A stretch of DNA of 36,173 nucleotides from Candidatus Poribacteria bacterium (GTDB taxonomy: Bacteria > Poribacteria > WGA-4E > WGA-3G). The stretch covers positions 1-36,173 of the forward strand of contig JAJEEK010000038.1 in the NCBI GenBank assembly GCA_022821065.1, read 5' to 3'. The translations under genes and the position numbers were made by a program. Numbering within the stretch: position 1 is the first letter of the stretch; each line of letters begins with the position of its first letter. Shown in pieces: positions 9,671 to 17,560 of this stretch. Under the pieces are notes generated by a model. The model saw nothing but the letters and a program-made list of their open reading frames with translations, did not search any database and was not told where the DNA came from.

Positions 9671-9854
9671 CCTCCGCCTCCATTTTATCATGTTCAACAA
9701 ACAGTGCATCAGCAATTTCCGTGAGTGCCGCATCTGTCAAGGGTGGAATATCCAGCAAAGCCACCTGCTTTATGATTTCAGAAGCGATCACGTGTTTTTC
9801 AATCTCAGGGAGTTGGTTGAATGCTTCCAGTATGTTTTGTGGGGTTGCCTGCAT
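9633..9854 (-). CDS. Antitoxin partner of the MazF-type toxin
   Basis: 73 residues, acidic, no recognisable AbrB fold. It reads ILEAFNQLPEIEKHVIASEII and ends in a charged tail (DKMEAEDAQTKSRG), a plan seen in antitoxins paired with MazF-type toxins: N-terminal helical part, C-terminal flexible toxin-binding part. GGAGG lies 7 bp before the ATG. It directly precedes and overlaps the toxin gene, which is the main reason for the assignment. A TATAAT (minus strand, 9893-9898) upstream could be its -10 box; no clear -35 is seen. Confidence 0.75.
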   Translation of the reverse strand: MQATPQNILEAFNQLPEIEKHVIASEIIKQVALLDIPPLTDAALTEIADALFVEHDKMEAEDAQTKSRGSLAG

Positions 9855-10071
9855 CTGAGACCTCCGTGTAGCAGAAACATAACTATATTAACATTATAAC
9901 ACCTTTCACAAAAAACATCATTTTAATTTTACTTTCTCCAAATTTTCCATATAAATCCGCCCGAATGCTATGCACTGTTTAGGGACCCTTGCTACGAACG
10001 CATGCGTGTTATCTACAAAAAATGCATTTTTTTTCCAAAAGTGCAACTTTTTGCCCCCCAATTTTCGTCTT

Positions 10072-10174
10072 TATAGTAAAGTTTAAAAATAATAGGACAC
10101 TCGGGCCCGGTTCGGTTAGAAACCGAACCTACCGGGGGGAGGAAAGTGTCTCTTTATTTTTAGGTTTCACTATA
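10072..10174. repeat. MITE-like palindromic element with a central hairpin
   Basis: The 103 bp element begins TATAGTAAAGTTTAAAAATA and the reverse complement of its right end begins TATAGTGAAACCTAAAAATA; both arms continue to a GACAC core. The centre is a perfect hairpin, GGTTCGGTT-AGA-AACCGAACC (10109-10129), flanked by CCC/GGG runs. It has no coding capacity. It lies in the 354 bp between the MazF antitoxin and the sigma factor; the rest of that gap (9855-10071) is AT-rich and I see no gene in it. The right end brings a TATAAT (10171-10176) in front of the sigma factor gene. Confidence 0.75.
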
Positions 10175-10208
10175 ATCACAGAAGACAAATTTCTTGTGGA
10201 GGTGCCTG

Positions 10209-10907
10209 ATGCAACATAACGACGATAAGTTGGTTCAACTCACTCTGGAAGGCGATCACGATGCTTTTGCTGTTCTGGTAGAGAAATATCAATCTCAGAT
10301 TCACGCGCTTGCATGGCGAAAAATCGGCGATTTTCATATCGCAGAAGATATTACACAGGAGGCTTTCCTCATAGCGCATCAAAAACTTGCTACGTTGACG
10401 CGTCCGGACCGGTTTGCAAAATGGCTGTATGTCATTGCCAACAACTTGTGCGTCACGTGGCTCCGAAAACAAGCCTCTCAACCGCAACTGCAGTCGCTAA
10501 CATCAACGGATCCGGAAGAACTTGCGGAATTGTGTTATTCCGAGTATATAGGACGGCAGCAGGAGGAAACGAAAAAAGAATCGCATCGCGCCTTGATTCA
10601 AAAACTCTTGAGTAAACTCCGGGAGGCGGACCGTACGGTAATCCGGCTTTACTATCTTGCTGAAATGACTTGTGAGGAGATTAGCAAGTTTTTGGGCGTA
10701 TCTCAGAACACGATTAAGAGTCGTCTGAGTCGTGCGCGGAAACGATTAAAAAAGCAGGCTGAAGCGATCGAACAAACGCTTTGTAGTTTCCGATTATCAT
10801 TTGATTTTGTAGAGACATTGTTTGTGAACTTGGCATTCCCAATTTTTAGAACGCAGCTAAGTCCAGTCAAATCGCGCAGTGTCTATGCATCCAAATACTA
10901 CCGATAG
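10209..10907 (+). CDS. ECF-type RNA polymerase sigma factor
   Basis: 232 residues from ATG 10209, chosen because GGAGG lies 7 bp upstream. Region 2 is clear (DAFAVLVEKYQSQIHALAWR, then IAEDITQEAFLIAHQKL and RFAKWLYVIANNL), binding core polymerase and the -10 element. Region 4 is clear as well (LREADRTVIRLYYLAEMTCEEISKFLGVSQNTIKSRLSRARKRL), the -35-binding helix-turn-helix. The last 45 residues after KQAEAIEQ are of unusual composition (FRLSFDFVETLFVNLAFPIF) and not part of the sigma fold. No anti-sigma gene is adjacent. It directs transcription of a set of genes that cannot be identified from this window. Confidence 0.92.
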   Translation: MQHNDDKLVQLTLEGDHDAFAVLVEKYQSQIHALAWRKIGDFHIAEDITQEAFLIAHQKLATLTRPDRFAKWLYVIANNLCVTWLRKQASQPQLQSLTSTDPEELAELCYSEYIGRQQEETKKESHRALIQKLLSKLREADRTVIRLYYLAEMTCEEISKFLGVSQNTIKSRLSRARKRLKKQAEAIEQTLCSFRLSFDFVETLFVNLAFPIFRTQLSPVKSRSVYASKYYR

Positions 10908-10934
10908 TAGACTTTCGTATTTAGAGAGGAAAAG

Positions 10935-11408
10935 ATGGTTCAAAAAATCGAAGAACAAGATGGCTCTATGTTACTCTATTTCGGAGAACGGCCGGCAGGC
11001 GTAGGACAAATTGAGTTTGTCAATTGTCTTGCACATCAAGATAACGAAATACTTTTCTGCAAATGGCGTGATAATGACATTTGGACGCTGCCGGGTGGAC
11101 GCGCTGAACCCGGGGAAACGGCTGAGGAAACTGCACACCGAGAACTTCTGGAAGAGACCGGTGCAACGCTGAAAAATCTTGAGGTGCTGTGTTACATTCA
11201 CTGCTTCATGTTTAATCTCGAATACTGGGGCATCGCTTATTTAGGAGAAATAGAAGCGTTAGGTCACCCACTCGACCTTGAAGAGGTTAGTGAAGCAAGT
11301 TTGTTCTCACACTTTCCAGAAAATCTAACTAATCCAGGACCCTTCGGGAATCAAAGCAGAGCATTGTATCTCGCCGCAATGCGTAAACTCTCAGAAACAA
11401 AAGATTAG
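10935..11408 (+). CDS. Nudix hydrolase
   Basis: 157 residues with a perfect Nudix box at residues 55-77: G, five residues, E61, seven residues, then RELLEETGA. This motif binds the divalent metal and cleaves nucleoside diphosphates linked to another group. The substrate cannot be told; flanking residues (DIWTLPGGRAEPGE) are typical of ADP-ribose or nucleotide-type Nudix proteins. GAGAGGA lies before the ATG. It follows the sigma factor gene by 27 bp and could be co-transcribed. The 185 bp after it hold no visible gene or strong hairpin. Confidence 0.93.
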   Translation: MVQKIEEQDGSMLLYFGERPAGVGQIEFVNCLAHQDNEILFCKWRDNDIWTLPGGRAEPGETAEETAHRELLEETGATLKNLEVLCYIHCFMFNLEYWGIAYLGEIEALGHPLDLEEVSEASLFSHFPENLTNPGPFGNQSRALYLAAMRKLSETKD

Positions 11409-11593
11409 GGACTAAAAATAAATTTCTGATGAATTTTCGTTGGGGCGGGTTGTACTTTGATGAAGGAGATTTGATTTGATTCGCAAAACTGATAAACAGA
11501 TTATAGATAGGTCCTGAAAAAAAGAGGTGCCAAAGATCAGACAGAAGGATTAGGCAGTGGGGACTATACCCCTTATCATCTAAGGGAGATGAA

Positions 11594-12406
11594 ATGAACG
11601 AGAAATGCATTGAACGCTGGCAGGCAGAATTTGAAACAGCAGATGCTGAGACAGTTCAACAAATGCTTGCTGAAACACCAGAACTCGTAAACGTGAAAGT
11701 GAATGGTATATCACCGCTCCTGAGTGCGAGTGTTCGGATCAAAGATATCGATAAAGTCAAGGCACTTGTAGCGGCAGGTGCGGACGTAAACAATTCTGAC
11801 CTCGGCACGCATTGGCCAAGCAAAGATTACGAGATTAACCGGTATTTCATCAGTCAAGGAACTGTCGTCAATCAACCCTCCTATCTTGGGTTTCATGGCA
11901 TTGGTGTTGCCAACTTCGATTCCTTTCTACTGATAGTGGAAAACGGGTTGGATCCGAATTTCGCATGGCCCTACAACGGCGAAACCTTACTCCATGTGCA
12001 AGCCCGCCACGATGACGATACGCATCTCGCACAAGCCTATATCCTGATTAAAGCGGGCGCGGATGTCAATGCCCAAGCACTGAGTGGACTTGATGACGAA
12101 CCGATCATGGATAACGAGCATTTCGTTGAATACGGCAAGGAAACGCCGCTACATTTCGCCGCTCGGCTCGGCAATCTACGGATGGTTCGGCTCCTGTTAG
12201 ACCACGGTGCAGATCCATCGCTGAGAACGGTCAGTCGAATGCGTCATCCGAAACAGTTCACCGAATGGACAGATGAAGTTGCATCACTCGTCTGGCCGCT
12301 CCGTGAATTCAAGAGAATTGTGTTTCAACCCTATGAAGGAGAGACACCTCTCGATATGGCATTGCGCGAAGGCAACGAAGAAATTGTCAACACTCTCAAG
12401 CGATAA
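11594..12406 (+). CDS. Ankyrin repeat protein
   Basis: 270 residues, no signal peptide. Ankyrin units are visible: NGISPLLSASVRIKDIDKVKALVAAGADVN (31-70), a diverged one around residues 85-115 (SQGTVVNQPS), GETLLHVQARHDDD..LIKAGADVNAQ (about 130-165), GKETPLHFAARLGNLRMVRLLLDHGADPSL (about 180-210) and GETPLDMALREGNEEIVNTL at the end. Such repeats serve protein-protein binding; no enzymatic domain is present. GGGAGA precedes the ATG. The gene ends 32 bp before the convergent PhyH gene, with no clear terminator between them. Confidence 0.9.
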   Translation: MNEKCIERWQAEFETADAETVQQMLAETPELVNVKVNGISPLLSASVRIKDIDKVKALVAAGADVNNSDLGTHWPSKDYEINRYFISQGTVVNQPSYLGFHGIGVANFDSFLLIVENGLDPNFAWPYNGETLLHVQARHDDDTHLAQAYILIKAGADVNAQALSGLDDEPIMDNEHFVEYGKETPLHFAARLGNLRMVRLLLDHGADPSLRTVSRMRHPKQFTEWTDEVASLVWPLREFKRIVFQPYEGETPLDMALREGNEEIVNTLKR

Positions 12407-12438
12407 GTGAAAATTGGGTTGGAATCTATGTTAGACCG

Positions 12439-13263
12439 CTAAACTGTCAGCGTAACCGCATCCTGCTTTACAATCTCTTTGATATGACCATACGCCGCAG
12501 ATTCCACCAATTCTAACGTCTCTGGCGATAGCCGATCCAGAATCGGTTGCGGGAAACTATGCGTCCCCGTGAATTGTGGGAAATACCGCAGAACGAGGAA
12601 CCGCCGATCCCGATCTTTCGGCTTCCAACGTAGCACGCCGTGCGTGAGTAATTCTGAAATAATCACGATATCGCCCGCTTTCGGTGTAATGTTGACGAAA
12701 ACGGGATCATCAAGCGGATCGATACCGTCCGCTTCGTCAAGCACCAGCAGCTGCTCGGGTCGCGGAAACTCGCTCTTGTGTGAGCCGGGGATTACGATGA
12801 GTCCGCCATCCCCCGGATAGACATCCGTAAAATACGGAAAACAGACAAAGTTATCGCAGTAGATACGTCCGTTGTCAACTTCGTAGCGTGTGCTATACCA
12901 CCCGTAATCATCGCGTGCACAGTGGAGTCCGCCGGGGTTCACCCTTGCGTTCTCACCAGCCTGCCATAAATCGTGTCTATCATGTTTCAATGAACCTCTG
13001 CCAAACCGCGGTTGATTGTCTGTCAATTCCTTGATAATCGGCCATAGTGCGGCGTGCATCGTTAAGCACTCCAACGATTTATCGAATGCGAATCCGTGCT
13101 GATGGAGTCCTTTCTGTTCAAAACCGGGTGGCAATTCGTCAGGTGGTGTCGTGATGTATCGATCGACGGCTTCAGCGGCTTCCGTCAAGGCATCGTCGGT
13201 GATGACGTTTTCTAAATGGAGATACCCTGTTACATCAAAAAGATAACGTTGTTTCGGTGTCAT
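12439..13263 (-). CDS. Phytanoyl-CoA dioxygenase (PhyH) family protein
   Basis: 274 residues. It has the course of the PhyH family of Fe(II)/2-oxoglutarate oxygenases: FDVTGYLHLENVITDDAL at the N-terminus, PGDGGLIVIPGSHKSEFP in the core, GDIVIISELLTHGVLRW with the distal His, and RRFLVLRYFPQ after it. The proximal ligand motif is not an evident HxD; the candidate is His in PGGLHCARDDYGW. Substrate unknown. AAGG lies upstream of the ATG at a somewhat long distance. It follows another PhyH gene 193 bp upstream on the same strand; the two are distant in sequence, so this is not a recent duplication. Confidence 0.88.
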   Translation of the reverse strand: MTPKQRYLFDVTGYLHLENVITDDALTEAAEAVDRYITTPPDELPPGFEQKGLHQHGFAFDKSLECLTMHAALWPIIKELTDNQPRFGRGSLKHDRHDLWQAGENARVNPGGLHCARDDYGWYSTRYEVDNGRIYCDNFVCFPYFTDVYPGDGGLIVIPGSHKSEFPRPEQLLVLDEADGIDPLDDPVFVNITPKAGDIVIISELLTHGVLRWKPKDRDRRFLVLRYFPQFTGTHSFPQPILDRLSPETLELVESAAYGHIKEIVKQDAVTLTV

Positions 13264-13335
13264 TGTTTTAATATACCTTGCGGTTAAACGACGTGGTTTG
13301 TACTTTGACGCTTCTTGCTCAAGGTCTCAAGAAAT

Positions 13336-13352
13336 ACCCAAGCAAAAACCCC
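13336..13352 (+). repeat. Short dispersed intergenic motif, copy 1
   Basis: The 17-mer ACCCAAGCAAAAACCCC is found here in the gap between the two PhyH genes and again at 18653-18669 in another gap, both times followed by C/T-rich DNA. The rest of the 13264-13456 gap shows only a short TTCTTG/CAAGAA hairpin (near 13310-13332). Function unknown. Confidence 0.45.
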
Positions 13353-13456
13353 TCCACTTCGTTTCGGGCTGCGGTTTCGTTACTATTTTACCCCAAGTTG
13401 CTACTAATAAGATTTAAGGTTTTCTGTAAAAAATCATCCTGACCGCTGATGGCTAT

Positions 13457-14344
13457 TTATAATGCCATGTTAAACTTTGTGCCGGTTACGTTTCCTTTCA
13501 CATAAGCCTCACGGAAGAGGGTTTGACGTTTCGGCGGCATCTCTTCAAGGAGTGCCTGTGGTGGTCTGGACAGACTCCACCGTTTATCAACCGAGTTGTA
13601 TGCGTTGAAAACTGCCACCCGATCGGTGTCCGGATTCTGCCACGGCTGTCCACTATGCGTGACGGCTTCGGTAAAAATAATGACAGAACCGGCAGGACAC
13701 GAATAGGTATCCCAAAACTTCCAGTCTTGCGTATGCGCGCCTTCTGGTGCAGTATACGCCGCTTTGTGGCTACCGGTAATGAACATCGTGCCGCCATCGC
13801 CTTTTTCTACAGGATTGAGTTCCCAGACGACGCGCGTCAAACCGCTATACGCTTGACCCGGAAGGCATGAATACTGGTGGCAATCCCCCGGCATCCGCCA
13901 CAGACCGTTGCCGTTGTGCGCATGGAACTTAAAAGCGGGTTCGTCTTTTGTAGAACGGAGTGCCAAAAAACTCATCTCCATACGGAAACCGTAACAGGTG
14001 TCCGAAGCGAGATATGGTGATGCGAGAAACTCGTTTCCGAATGCCACGACAACCGGATGATCTGTTAACTTTTCCAGAGGACCGCCGTAAGTCGAGCGGT
14101 GGTGTGGAGGGATAGATTCAGACTCGTTTTTTAAGCGGTAGCAGAAATCGCGCATCTCTTCGATCTCGGACTCCGTCAACACACCCGGCACCAGAAGCCA
14201 TCCGTTTTTGTCGAAGAGATATTTCTGCTCTTGTGTTAAAGGGATAACTGTTCGACCATCGGCATTCGTCTGTGTGATGTCAGCAGGTGCTGTTGCCAAT
14301 GGACTTCCTAAGTCTTTGTTGAATTTGCCTAACTGTTCTGCCAT
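13457..14344 (-). CDS. Phytanoyl-CoA dioxygenase (PhyH) family protein
   Basis: 295 residues when started at ATG 14344 (MAEQLGKFNKD), where GGGAGA lies 6 bp upstream; a frame 13 codons longer has no such site. Family features: QKYLFDKNGWLLVPGVLTESEI, then KGDGGTMFITGSHKAAY, PAGSVIIFTEAVTHSGQPW with the distal His, and DRVAVFNAYNS. The proximal metal-site candidate is His in FKFHAHNGNGLW. Longer N-terminal stretch before the oxygenase domain than its neighbour. Substrate unknown; in such genomes many PhyH paralogues exist. It ends 193 bp before the next PhyH gene. Confidence 0.88.
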   Translation of the reverse strand: MAEQLGKFNKDLGSPLATAPADITQTNADGRTVIPLTQEQKYLFDKNGWLLVPGVLTESEIEEMRDFCYRLKNESESIPPHHRSTYGGPLEKLTDHPVVVAFGNEFLASPYLASDTCYGFRMEMSFLALRSTKDEPAFKFHAHNGNGLWRMPGDCHQYSCLPGQAYSGLTRVVWELNPVEKGDGGTMFITGSHKAAYTAPEGAHTQDWKFWDTYSCPAGSVIIFTEAVTHSGQPWQNPDTDRVAVFNAYNSVDKRWSLSRPPQALLEEMPPKRQTLFREAYVKGNVTGTKFNMAL

Positions 14345-14403
14345 GAGTGTCTCCCATAATAAAATTACACACAACGTCGGCACATTGCTACAACAACACG
14401 TGG

Positions 14404-15387
14404 TTAATGGATACGTCCACCGGTGAAATAGTCTGGGTTCGCACCGAGTTTCACCAACAGTGGTGCCGTGATCTCGTCAAGTCTTTCGATGACATCAGCA
14501 GAAGGCGTATAGGCAACAGCGTGCAGATTCTCCGCTAATTCACCTACATTTCGAGTGCCGACGAGCATACAAGTGATACCGGGTCTCGCCATCGCCCATG
14601 CGATTGCAAGCCGTGCCATCGGGACCTGTTCAGCCTCCGCGATTTCTCGGATAGCCTCTAAGGTCTCAAACATCTCTTCTTCGGCACCTTCTTCGCCGTG
14701 CGAAGCCTGCGGACGGTCGTCCCGAAAGTGGCGAAACCGAGCATGCACCGGTGGTATCTCTTCCGCACTTTTATACTGCCCAGTTAGAATTCCCTGCAAT
14801 AATGGCATATATCCCAAAATACCGACATCGTGTTTTCGACATAGTGGGAGCAATTCCGGTTCTATCGCCCGTGACAAGAGGTTATAGCAGAGTTGGTTCA
14901 CCGCAATAGATGCCCCAGTCTCAAGTGCCGCCGTAAGTTGTTTCACACCGAAGTTGCTGACACCGATCGCACGGATGCGTCCATCTTCCTGTAGGCGCGT
15001 GAGTTCAACCATACTCTCTTCGATGGAAATTTCATCGTGGGGCCAGTGGATCATGTAGATGTCAACGTAATCCGTTTGCAGGCGTTGGAGGCTCGCTTCA
15101 CATCGTTCACGTATCGTAGCAGGGTCAGGCTTGCTTACCTTCGTCCCGATGACCGCTTCGTGTCGTCTACCTTTCAGTGCGATAGCAAGTGCCTCTTCAC
15201 TCCGTCCGTTATTATATCCCTCTGCAGTATCAAAGAAGTTGATACCGGCATCCAGAGCCGCATTAGCAACAGCAGTAACATCCGACTGCGCCTGCGGTCC
15301 CCAATAATCGCCACCGCCATAAGACCAGCAACCGATTCCCATCGGTGAAATTTCGATTCCTGATTTTCCAGCTATGCGTCTTTCCAT
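14404..15387 (-). CDS. Aldo/keto reductase
   Basis: 327 residues, an NADPH-dependent TIM-barrel oxidoreductase. The catalytic tetrad is present: Asp53 (FFDTAEGY), Tyr58, Lys83 (GTKVSK) and His114 (MIHWPHD). The start LGIGCWSYGG-type segment (MGIGCWSYGGGDYWG) and the later IRAIGVSNFG and ILGYMPLLQGILTGQY segments place it with the AKR11/AKR13-like bacterial group. GGAGG precedes the ATG. It lies between a PhyH gene and a TIM-barrel-like gene, all on the minus strand, which suggests small-molecule (sugar or polyol) metabolism, but the substrate cannot be told. Confidence 0.94.
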   Translation of the reverse strand: MERRIAGKSGIEISPMGIGCWSYGGGDYWGPQAQSDVTAVANAALDAGINFFDTAEGYNNGRSEEALAIALKGRRHEAVIGTKVSKPDPATIRERCEASLQRLQTDYVDIYMIHWPHDEISIEESMVELTRLQEDGRIRAIGVSNFGVKQLTAALETGASIAVNQLCYNLLSRAIEPELLPLCRKHDVGILGYMPLLQGILTGQYKSAEEIPPVHARFRHFRDDRPQASHGEEGAEEEMFETLEAIREIAEAEQVPMARLAIAWAMARPGITCMLVGTRNVGELAENLHAVAYTPSADVIERLDEITAPLLVKLGANPDYFTGGRIH

Positions 15388-15404
15388 GTTTCAGCCTCCA
15401 TGAT

Positions 15405-15500
15405 GTATAGTGGTCAGCAGTCAGTGGTCAGCAATGAGTAGGAACAGTTCTTGTTCCCGCTCAATCATGTATCCACAACGGACTGCTAATGGCTACTATT
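15405..15500. repeat. Intergenic hairpin repeat, family 1, copy C (degenerate)
   Basis: Contains an 11 bp direct repeat AGTGGTCAGCA at 15409-15419 and 15423-15433, then a hairpin around GGAACA/TGTTCC (15441-15457), and ends with GGACTGCTAATGGCTAC, partly complementary to the left units. The plan (tandem CAGT-type units, central hairpin, complementary units) is that of the elements at 712-852, 3356-3490 and 24765-24900, but this copy is shorter. Confidence 0.5.
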
Positions 15501-15505
15501 ACGAC

Positions 15506-16342
15506 CTATCCCAATTCCGCGCAAAGTTCTGTAATCAACGCAGCGTTTTCACCAATCTGATCATTGAATTGCTGATACATACCGAGCAGTAGTGCATCAA
15601 TCGGTTTAGAATTTTCCAAAGCGAATTTCACCTCTTCACGTATTTGCTGTGGGCTTCCGATTGTCCGACCCGCTGCAAGCACCTTGAAGAGGAGACACGG
15701 TTTCTCTGTCCGTTGTATCGCCTTGCACATCTCATCGCGATCCTCGCGTGCATAGATTTCACCGAGTGGTGCATAACCGAACTTCTCTCTAAATTTTTCG
15801 CTACCGCCGTGGAGATTGTAGAGGCCAGTCATGTAATAGTCTATATCCCATGCCTCGTCTTCGGCGGTGTGCAGGAGCCTTGGATCATGCACGGATAGTC
15901 CGACCAGAACGCCGGTATCGCGAATCCGTTTGAGGATATCCTGTAGGAAATCAAGCCTGTTTTCACGTAGACATCTCTGTCCGACACCGCCACCGTGTGG
16001 TGCCATACCGAACGGTTTGTGTTTCGCGGCTTCAAAAACATGGTCGGGATCCTCGTACCATCGGGACCCTTGGCTGAGGCAGAACCAGCGTATCGTGCCA
16101 CCTTCATCTCGGTAACGCTGTAGATCGGACATCGAGCGGTCTGTCATACTATTCTGCCAAGCGTTAATCCCGACCTGTTCTGCCCGTTTAAGCGTCGCCA
16201 CAACCCGTTCCGGTGTATGATATTCCTGCTGATGCTGCGACAGGAGTTGGTTAAAGTGAGAATAGCCGTAAATCGGGTTATCCCCGATCACCAATTTACT
16301 GATCTGATGGTTACAGAATGAGACTTTTGGTAAGGTTGTCAC
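15506..16342 (-). CDS. TIM-barrel-like protein of unknown function
   Basis: 278 residues, cytoplasmic, no signal peptide. I do not recognise a named family. The N-terminal VSFCNHQISKLVIGDNPIYGYSH, the ERVVATLKRAEQVGINAWQ segment and later VGLSVHDPRLL and CLLFKVLAAGRTIG have the alternating strand-helix look of aldo/keto reductase or xylose-isomerase-type barrels. It lacks an obvious AKR tetrad. Position next to an aldo/keto reductase on the same strand suggests a related job in sugar-like substrate handling, as inference only. The ribosome binding site is GGAGG just upstream (minus strand, about 16349-16353). Confidence 0.7.
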   Translation of the reverse strand: MTTLPKVSFCNHQISKLVIGDNPIYGYSHFNQLLSQHQQEYHTPERVVATLKRAEQVGINAWQNSMTDRSMSDLQRYRDEGGTIRWFCLSQGSRWYEDPDHVFEAAKHKPFGMAPHGGGVGQRCLRENRLDFLQDILKRIRDTGVLVGLSVHDPRLLHTAEDEAWDIDYYMTGLYNLHGGSEKFREKFGYAPLGEIYAREDRDEMCKAIQRTEKPCLLFKVLAAGRTIGSPQQIREEVKFALENSKPIDALLLGMYQQFNDQIGENAALITELCAELG

Positions 16343-16383
16343 TGTTTATCCTCCGAGCGATAAAAGATGCTTTCAAGCCGTGG

Positions 16384-17454
16384 CTAATCGAACAGAAATC
16401 CTTCCAAAACGGATGCGTCAATTGCACGCACAAGATGCATCGTTAAATCCAACGCTGCCATATAGTCATCAGTGTTAATGATTGAAACGTGGCTATGGAT
16501 ATAGCGGGACGGCACACCGAGCACAACGGCGGGTACACCTCTACTGAATTGATGAATCGCGCCGCCATCTGTTCCACCGGACTGACGCACCCCGATTTGG
16601 TACGGTATCTCATGTTGCTTTGCCGTTTCAATCACAAAATCCGCCAACTTTGGGTTGACGATCATTGAAGAATCGATAATCCGAATTTGTACGCCGCCGC
16701 CGAGTTTCCCTTGTGTATTTCCGACGCTTAAACCGGGGGTATCATCTCCAGGGGGTCCCTCAAGCACGATAGCGAGATCGGGTTCTACGCTTGCCGCCAT
16801 TGTCCTCGCGCCTCGCAATCCGATCTCTTCTTGGACACTTCCTGCCCCGATAACGGTGTTCGGGTGCTCGTCGAGCCGCAAAAGCGCGTCAATCACGATC
16901 GCAACACCGACACGGTTATCAAACGCTTTCGCAGTGAGCAGTTTGTCACTTTTCAACCGCATAAAGGGACCGTAAGGGGCGATCGGACATCCGGTGACGA
17001 CACCGTATTCTTCTTGTGCTTGTTCCTCGCTCTCGGCACCGATGTCGATAAAAAGGTCTTTTATGTCTAAGACCTTATCACGCGATCCTGAGAGCAGATG
17101 CGGTGGGGTCGAACCGATAACGCCTGGCACTTTGCCTAATTTTGTTGTGATATTAACGCGTTGTGCTAATAGCGTGTGTGCCCACCATCCGCCGAGCGGC
17201 AGAAATTTGACGAACCCTTTATCTGTGACGTTTTGTACAACAAAACCGATTTCGTCTAAATGTGAATCGAGTACGATTCGTGGCGTTTCAGCACTGCCAG
17301 CGCGCGTACAGAAGATGCTCCCTAATTTGTCGGTCCCTATTGGCCCCACATCAGCGACAGCGTTCCGAAAGACATCCCGTACTTCTCCCTCGTAACCGGG
17401 GATTCCATCCGCTTGTGTCAATGATTCAAGTAATTCAATTGAAGTTTCGTTCAT
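16384..17454 (-). CDS. M42 family metallopeptidase (glutamyl aminopeptidase / FrvX type)
   Basis: 356 residues, the normal length of M42 di-metal aminopeptidases that trim peptides inside the cell. Metal and catalytic residues are seen in order: His65 with Asp67 in DSHLDEIGF, Asp in TAKAFDNRVG, the Glu pair in QEEIGLRGA, an acidic site in IVLEGPPGDD and the C-terminal His in RYIHSHVSI. The PROSITE-like GGTDGGAIH segment precedes it. FrvX and endoglucanase-labelled proteins share this fold, but the peptidase role is the likely one. A promoter TTGGAA-17-TATAAT lies upstream, overlapping that of the divergent DUF3179 gene. Confidence 0.94.
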   Translation of the reverse strand: MNETSIELLESLTQADGIPGYEGEVRDVFRNAVADVGPIGTDKLGSIFCTRAGSAETPRIVLDSHLDEIGFVVQNVTDKGFVKFLPLGGWWAHTLLAQRVNITTKLGKVPGVIGSTPPHLLSGSRDKVLDIKDLFIDIGAESEEQAQEEYGVVTGCPIAPYGPFMRLKSDKLLTAKAFDNRVGVAIVIDALLRLDEHPNTVIGAGSVQEEIGLRGARTMAASVEPDLAIVLEGPPGDDTPGLSVGNTQGKLGGGVQIRIIDSSMIVNPKLADFVIETAKQHEIPYQIGVRQSGGTDGGAIHQFSRGVPAVVLGVPSRYIHSHVSIINTDDYMAALDLTMHLVRAIDASVLEGFLFD

Positions 17455-17456
17455 AT

Positions 17457-17485
17457 TTGATTCCCTTCAGTAATTGTGTTATAAT
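17457..17485 (+). promoter_or_regulatory. Sigma-70-type promoter for the DUF3179 gene
   Basis: TTGATT at 17457-17462 and TATAAT at 17480-17485 with a 17 bp spacer. The predicted start lies about 70 bp before the DUF3179 ATG. It overlaps the first codon of the divergent peptidase gene and sits beside the opposite promoter. Confidence 0.55.
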
Positions 17486-17493
17486 TTGAGGGT

Positions 17494-17522
17494 ATTATAG
17501 CATGCCTGATGTTTTGTTCCAA
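17494..17522 (-). promoter_or_regulatory. Sigma-70-type promoter for the M42 peptidase gene
   Basis: On the minus strand TTGGAA (17522-17517) and TATAAT (17499-17494) are 17 bp apart, about 40 bp before the peptidase ATG. It is arranged back to back with the DUF3179 promoter. Confidence 0.55.
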
Positions 17523-17560
17523 CTTTTAAGTGAATTTCATAACTCATTAGGACTTTACTC

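Noticed and set aside
10109..10129. Rho-independent terminator
   Set aside because: The hairpin is strong but lies in the middle of a longer palindrome and is followed by a G run rather than T; no gene ends just before it.
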